A stretch of 64,000 nucleotides of DNA from Owenia fusiformis (Eukaryota; Annelida; Polychaeta; Sabellida; Oweniidae): positions 14,801,754 to 14,865,753 of the forward strand of contig CAIIXF020000011.1 of the NCBI GenBank assembly GCA_903813345.2, read 5' to 3'. The translations under genes were made by a program, and so were the position numbers. How positions within the stretch are numbered: the stretch's first letter is position 1; each line of letters begins with the position of its first letter. The notes under the pieces were generated by a model. It had not been told where the DNA came from. It was given only the letters and a program-made list of their open reading frames with translations, and ran no database searches. Below are positions 60,641-64,000 of the stretch, piece after piece.

Positions 60641-61469
60641 CATCTTCACCAATTTCTGAAGTGTTTTTATGGAGAGAATATAAGTTAAAAACACATGGAC
60701 CGAACGCATGCAAAAACTATATCTTAAATTTAGTATTTTAGAAATGATGTGAAATCACACGTAAGGGTCGGAAACAATTAACTAATGTATAATATGATAT
60801 GGCTGTAATTACAACACTGCCATTGTAGCTATGACATTGATTAGATTGCTGTGTACAGAAACAAATTATAACAACGCAAATGTTATGATATTTTCTGAAT
60901 CAATCATCCCTTGGAAATGAAAATCTGGTTCTGAATTGCCGTTTGTGTAATGATTATATAACTGCAACAGCAACAGATTTGCAAGTCTACATTTGGTAAA
61001 GTCTGTGTTACCCTCCCTGTTTTCATTCTGGCTTCAAGCCTTTGTGTCATCTACCAAAACAATCACCTCGTCCCTGTGTAGTACAGTAAATGGGAGGGGG
61101 GGGGTCCAAAGACTTGTAATACAAGATTGGCTCCCAGGATTGGCTATTATTTTATATGATTGTAAAGTTTCATATTGACCTTATTCCGCCTTCTACCAAA
61201 ATGCAAATGTATGTTTGAATAGATACAAGGAGCTCATGTATCTCGAACTTCTAACCTCATGGTTATGACTTCAGCGCTTAGCTGAGTTTGTTCTGGCATT
61301 CTGGACCTGTATATGCATAGCCGTAGCCAGTAACCAATAAATATAAAATCTTGAGAAAGAAGAAGAAAAGAGCTTTAAAATACTTTTTATTTGAAGCTTC
61401 TAGCTCAATTTTGAAGGAAGTTGTATCAATTTTTGTAAAATTCAAAATAAATCTAAATTTTGGGCTTTT

Positions 61470-61560
61470 TTATGCCACAATCGCACCCCCCTGACTGAAA
61501 ACTGAATTTTTTTGGCGATTGCACCAAAACTGACTAAAAGCTGGCAACGCCCCTGATGAT
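61470..61560. repeat. fragment of a short G/C-run element
   Basis: TTATGCCACAATCGCACCCC then CTGACTGAAAACTG and GGCAACGCCCCTGATG. The right-hand words resemble, inverted, TCAGGGGCATAAGCCAG near 63607. Only partial copies of this family are in the window. Confidence 0.4.
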
Positions 61561-62111
61561 ATGTTTATGTTTCCAAGCTTATGGGTATATATAATATAGA
61601 TGTTTGTTTAGAACCAGAGATTTTATGCAAGGTTAATTAATTAACAGTATTGAAAATCATGTATGATACAGAGGCTAGGTAATTCATAGGGCCCTCCTTT
61701 ATATTTAGCTAAATGGCACCAACCTTTACGCCCGCCTTTACGGCAGCCTGATTCAAAATAAGAACTTGTACCTTAATCAAAACATAACATTCTTGTTTAG
61801 ATCTATTGAGCCATTCTATTCTTAGAACATTTGTTAAGCATATGGCTTTATCTAATCTAGTTCAGGGTCTAGTGCATACTCGCTTTAGTGCCTTGTTAAC
61901 CACTTTTTCATATTGTAAATGGCAGAAATTGATTTTCAATCTATCTCATTTTAGGTCTGATATTGACATTGTTATACATTATACTTCATCCGAAATTGAA
62001 TATAAATAGTATGCCTATGAACAGGATGGAAATGGTAATTCTGCAGTTATTCATCATTTCTATCATTGATGCCTTTATGAAGACTTGATTGCACATTAAG
62101 CATACATACAT

Positions 62112-62339
62112 CAGGGCTCTCACCAGAAAATATTTAGGGTGTGGTGCTAACATCTTCAGAATAACTGTTCAATCGTGATAAATCATATTTATGTTATGTT
62201 TTATCCTTTTTACATGCTATTATTGTATATTCAGTCAAGTTTAGACTGTGGAAACAGTCATGATTTGCCATTAGGGTGTGGAGGGAGCTAAATAGAGTGT
62301 GGTGCTGCGCCACAGTCTAAAAGCCTGGCGAGAGCCCTG
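62112..62339. mobile_element. 228-bp MITE, CAGGGCTCTC ends, 5-bp target duplication
   Basis: Left end CAGGGCTCTCACCAG, inverted right end CAGGGCTCTCGCCAGGC. TACAT stands on both sides (62107-62111 and 62340-62344). Internal TTAGGGTGTGG and GTGTGGTGCTGCG words. No coding capacity. Confidence 0.85.
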
Positions 62340-62944
62340 TACATAAAATCAAAGCTGATTTGGGGATTCAATGGTTGTTGAAAGTTCTTTAAGATGCATC
62401 TTGCTTCATCAAACTTCTGACCTGTCCCTGGAACCTAGTGATTGAGCGTGGGAACCGACAATGTTGAAGTATTACAGGTTCATCTAACATGGACATATTT
62501 GAAAAACTTACCTAAAATATTTTGTCCTGCATCCATAGGGCTTCTTCAGTTACTGTGGTGGGAAATTTGAAAATTTAGAGGGATGTCTCAAAGTTTGGTG
62601 GTATATGGGGTCCAAATACACTCCTCTGTCTCTGATCATAGATGGCGCTAATTGTTAATTGTTTGATGTTGAGATGACACCCTGTATATTCAAAATTATC
62701 TAAATCACACTTAGGCATATGTCATGAGTCTTGTCAAGTTCTATCTATTGAAGTGTGGCGTCAGGAACATGCCACTAGTACCAGAATACTGCAAAACATT
62801 TATGGTCAGAGTTTGATTAGGATTTCTGACAACTGGGAAAAAAACTCGACTTGAAACTGGTTTTGGAAAAAGAACCAGAAAAAATTGTTCATGGAAACTT
62901 TGATATTAGTCCTAATTCAGCTTTTAGTCACTATGCATTACATA

Positions 62945-63140
62945 CAGTTAAATTAATGTAGTAAAACCGTTAAAGTGTAACACCTTTGGTATCTCCTAAA
63001 AGTGTTCCACTTGGGAGGTGTTCCACTTATAGAGCTTCATTTAACATTAAATCAGTTGCACTTTGACCTCTGCAAAGTATTCTACTAACAGAGTTCATCC
63101 ACTAGAGATGTACCTTCTTAACAAGTTTCACTGTATTTCC
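62945..63140. repeat. AGTGTTCCACTT-family MITE, degraded
   Basis: TAGTAAAACCGTTAAAGTG at the left, GTTTCACTGTA at the right, AAGTGTTCCACTTGGGAGG inside. Same family as 16089-16254 and the flanks at 47628-47925. Confidence 0.5.
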
Positions 63141-63735
63141 AAATTATGATAGAGCAGATACAATAACTCATTGAGAGTACTACAATTAACATGCTGTCTA
63201 AATTCTAATTGTATCCCCCATTAAAAAGATAAATGCCTAGGCTTTATTTGAAGAATAACATTTTCAGAGAATACGATGATTGTTTTGTAGCATTTAATGG
63301 ACTGCGTGTCTCATAATTGAGATTAAACGTTAAATAATTTTATTTTCTGTCTGAACAGGGAACAAGATTTCATATGATTTGAAAACCTATGTCAATGTGG
63401 GTTATCTTTCTGGTTTATAGAACATCTTTTTAATACTTTATCTTCAGCAAAAATGGTTTATTTTATCGAGACTTTTGACCTGTTTCGACAAGTTTTGAAA
63501 ATGAATCTTGAAAAAGATGTTGGGATACAGGTAGAAAATCTCAATAAAATAAATTGTTTTCTCTGAAGAAATCTATATAAGGTTTTAAGGGAAATTAAGG
63601 TTTGTCAGGGGCATAAGCCAGTAAACGTCAGGGGGAGTGTGAATTTTTGGTTTGCATTGCTGCGTGGGAAGCAAGCCCCAAAAAGGGGGTAAGGGGTTTC
63701 ACCCGCAGAAATTGTTTATAATTTTCATTATACTT

Positions 63736-64000
63736 GGTGCATTCTAAGCATTTCAAACCATTATTTGTTTTTTATTTTTTATTTATTTATTAAAAGCATA
63801 TAAACATATATACATATCAATGATAATGACTAGTGGGTCTTATCACAAGCTAAAATATTTAAACAAATTTTACAAAACTGCTTTTTTCTTTTTTGGTGCA
63901 TTCTAAGCATTTCAAACCATTATTTGTTTTTTATTTATTTATTTTTTTATTTATTTATTAAAATCATATAAACATATCAGTGATACACCCTACTGGGTGT
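63736..64000. repeat. direct duplication reaching the right edge
   Basis: TTGGTGCATTCTAAGCATTT, then AAACCATTATTTG and a TTTATTTATTAAAA stretch with CATATAAACATAT, occur twice (about 63736-63840 and 63894-64000). Period about 158 bp; the second copy may run past the window. Confidence 0.75.

Larger units (their letters stand above)
41804..64000 (+). other. MAN1A intron 1 (over 22 kb), no other gene seen
   Basis: No open frame here resembles a mannosidase exon or any other protein I recognise; the longest is about 114 residues, in repetitive sequence. A long first intron is also found in vertebrate MAN1A genes. The stretch is dominated by short inverted-repeat DNA elements and poly-G runs, listed separately. 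Parts without a listed element (about 42140-43550, 48300-51040, 52900-54380, 54690-56030, 59600-60460, 60650-61400) show nothing I can name, apart from the degenerate GAGTGAG-type satellite at 52925-53130. Confidence 0.65.

Noticed and set aside
61200-61320. Possible tRNA (ATCTCGAACTTC with nearby paired arms)
   Set aside because: No consistent cloverleaf or A/B box spacing could be drawn.

Overview
This 64 kb window is animal nuclear DNA: AT-rich, with spliced genes, GT..AG introns, AATAAA signals and many short inverted-repeat DNA elements. Gene content suggests a lophotrochozoan invertebrate, most likely a mollusc. That is an inference from protein character (a secreted Ly6 plus chitin-binding matrix-type protein and an invertebrate-type Dopey); no taxon marker is present.

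Layout. (1) 1-17273, minus strand: most of a Dopey/DOP1 gene. Seventeen coding exons from the ATG at 17227 to 3291 join in perfect phase into about 1813 residues; the last ~600 residues of the family lie beyond the left edge. (2) 17274-20472: intergenic, with a candidate promoter and first exon near 18430. (3) 20473-25341 and 29665-33378, plus strand: two tandem paralogues, five exons each, encoding 444- and 443-residue ankyrin-repeat proteins that end in a SOCS box (ASB-like, Cullin-5 substrate receptors). A 996-bp inverted-repeat DNA element and a 425-bp fold-back element lie between them. (4) 35812-39589, plus strand: a four-exon gene for a secreted 418-residue protein with a Ly6/uPAR domain, a chitin-binding (CBM14-like) domain, eight 9-residue Pro/Tyr/His repeats and an acidic tail. 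(5) 41246-41803, plus strand: first coding exon of a Golgi class I alpha-1,2-mannosidase (MAN1A type). From 41804 to the right edge I see only its intron, more than 22 kb, packed with non-autonomous DNA transposons.

Most unusual feature. Several exon-intron junctions have been copied into tandem arrays. Three DOP1 exons (4077-4244, 8491-8643, 15546-15735), exon 3 of both ankyrin genes and exon 4 of the first one each have, upstream in the intron, copies of their own splice acceptor plus the first 10-110 bases of the exon: about 18 extra copies of 79 bp in ankyrin gene A, 4 in gene B, 9 of ~122 bp in DOP1 exon 11, 5-6 of 106-120 bp in exon 15, 3 of ~75 bp in exon 3. One DOP1 donor (exon 10) is duplicated in the same way. 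Where I translated read-through from a decoy acceptor, it met an in-frame stop soon after, so correct mRNA requires choosing the last acceptor of a run of near-identical ones. The full-length exons still join in perfect phase.

The genes are not evidently one pathway. DOP1 (endosome/Golgi traffic) and MAN1A (Golgi N-glycan trimming) are housekeeping genes; the ASB-like pair and the secreted matrix protein are lineage-type genes.
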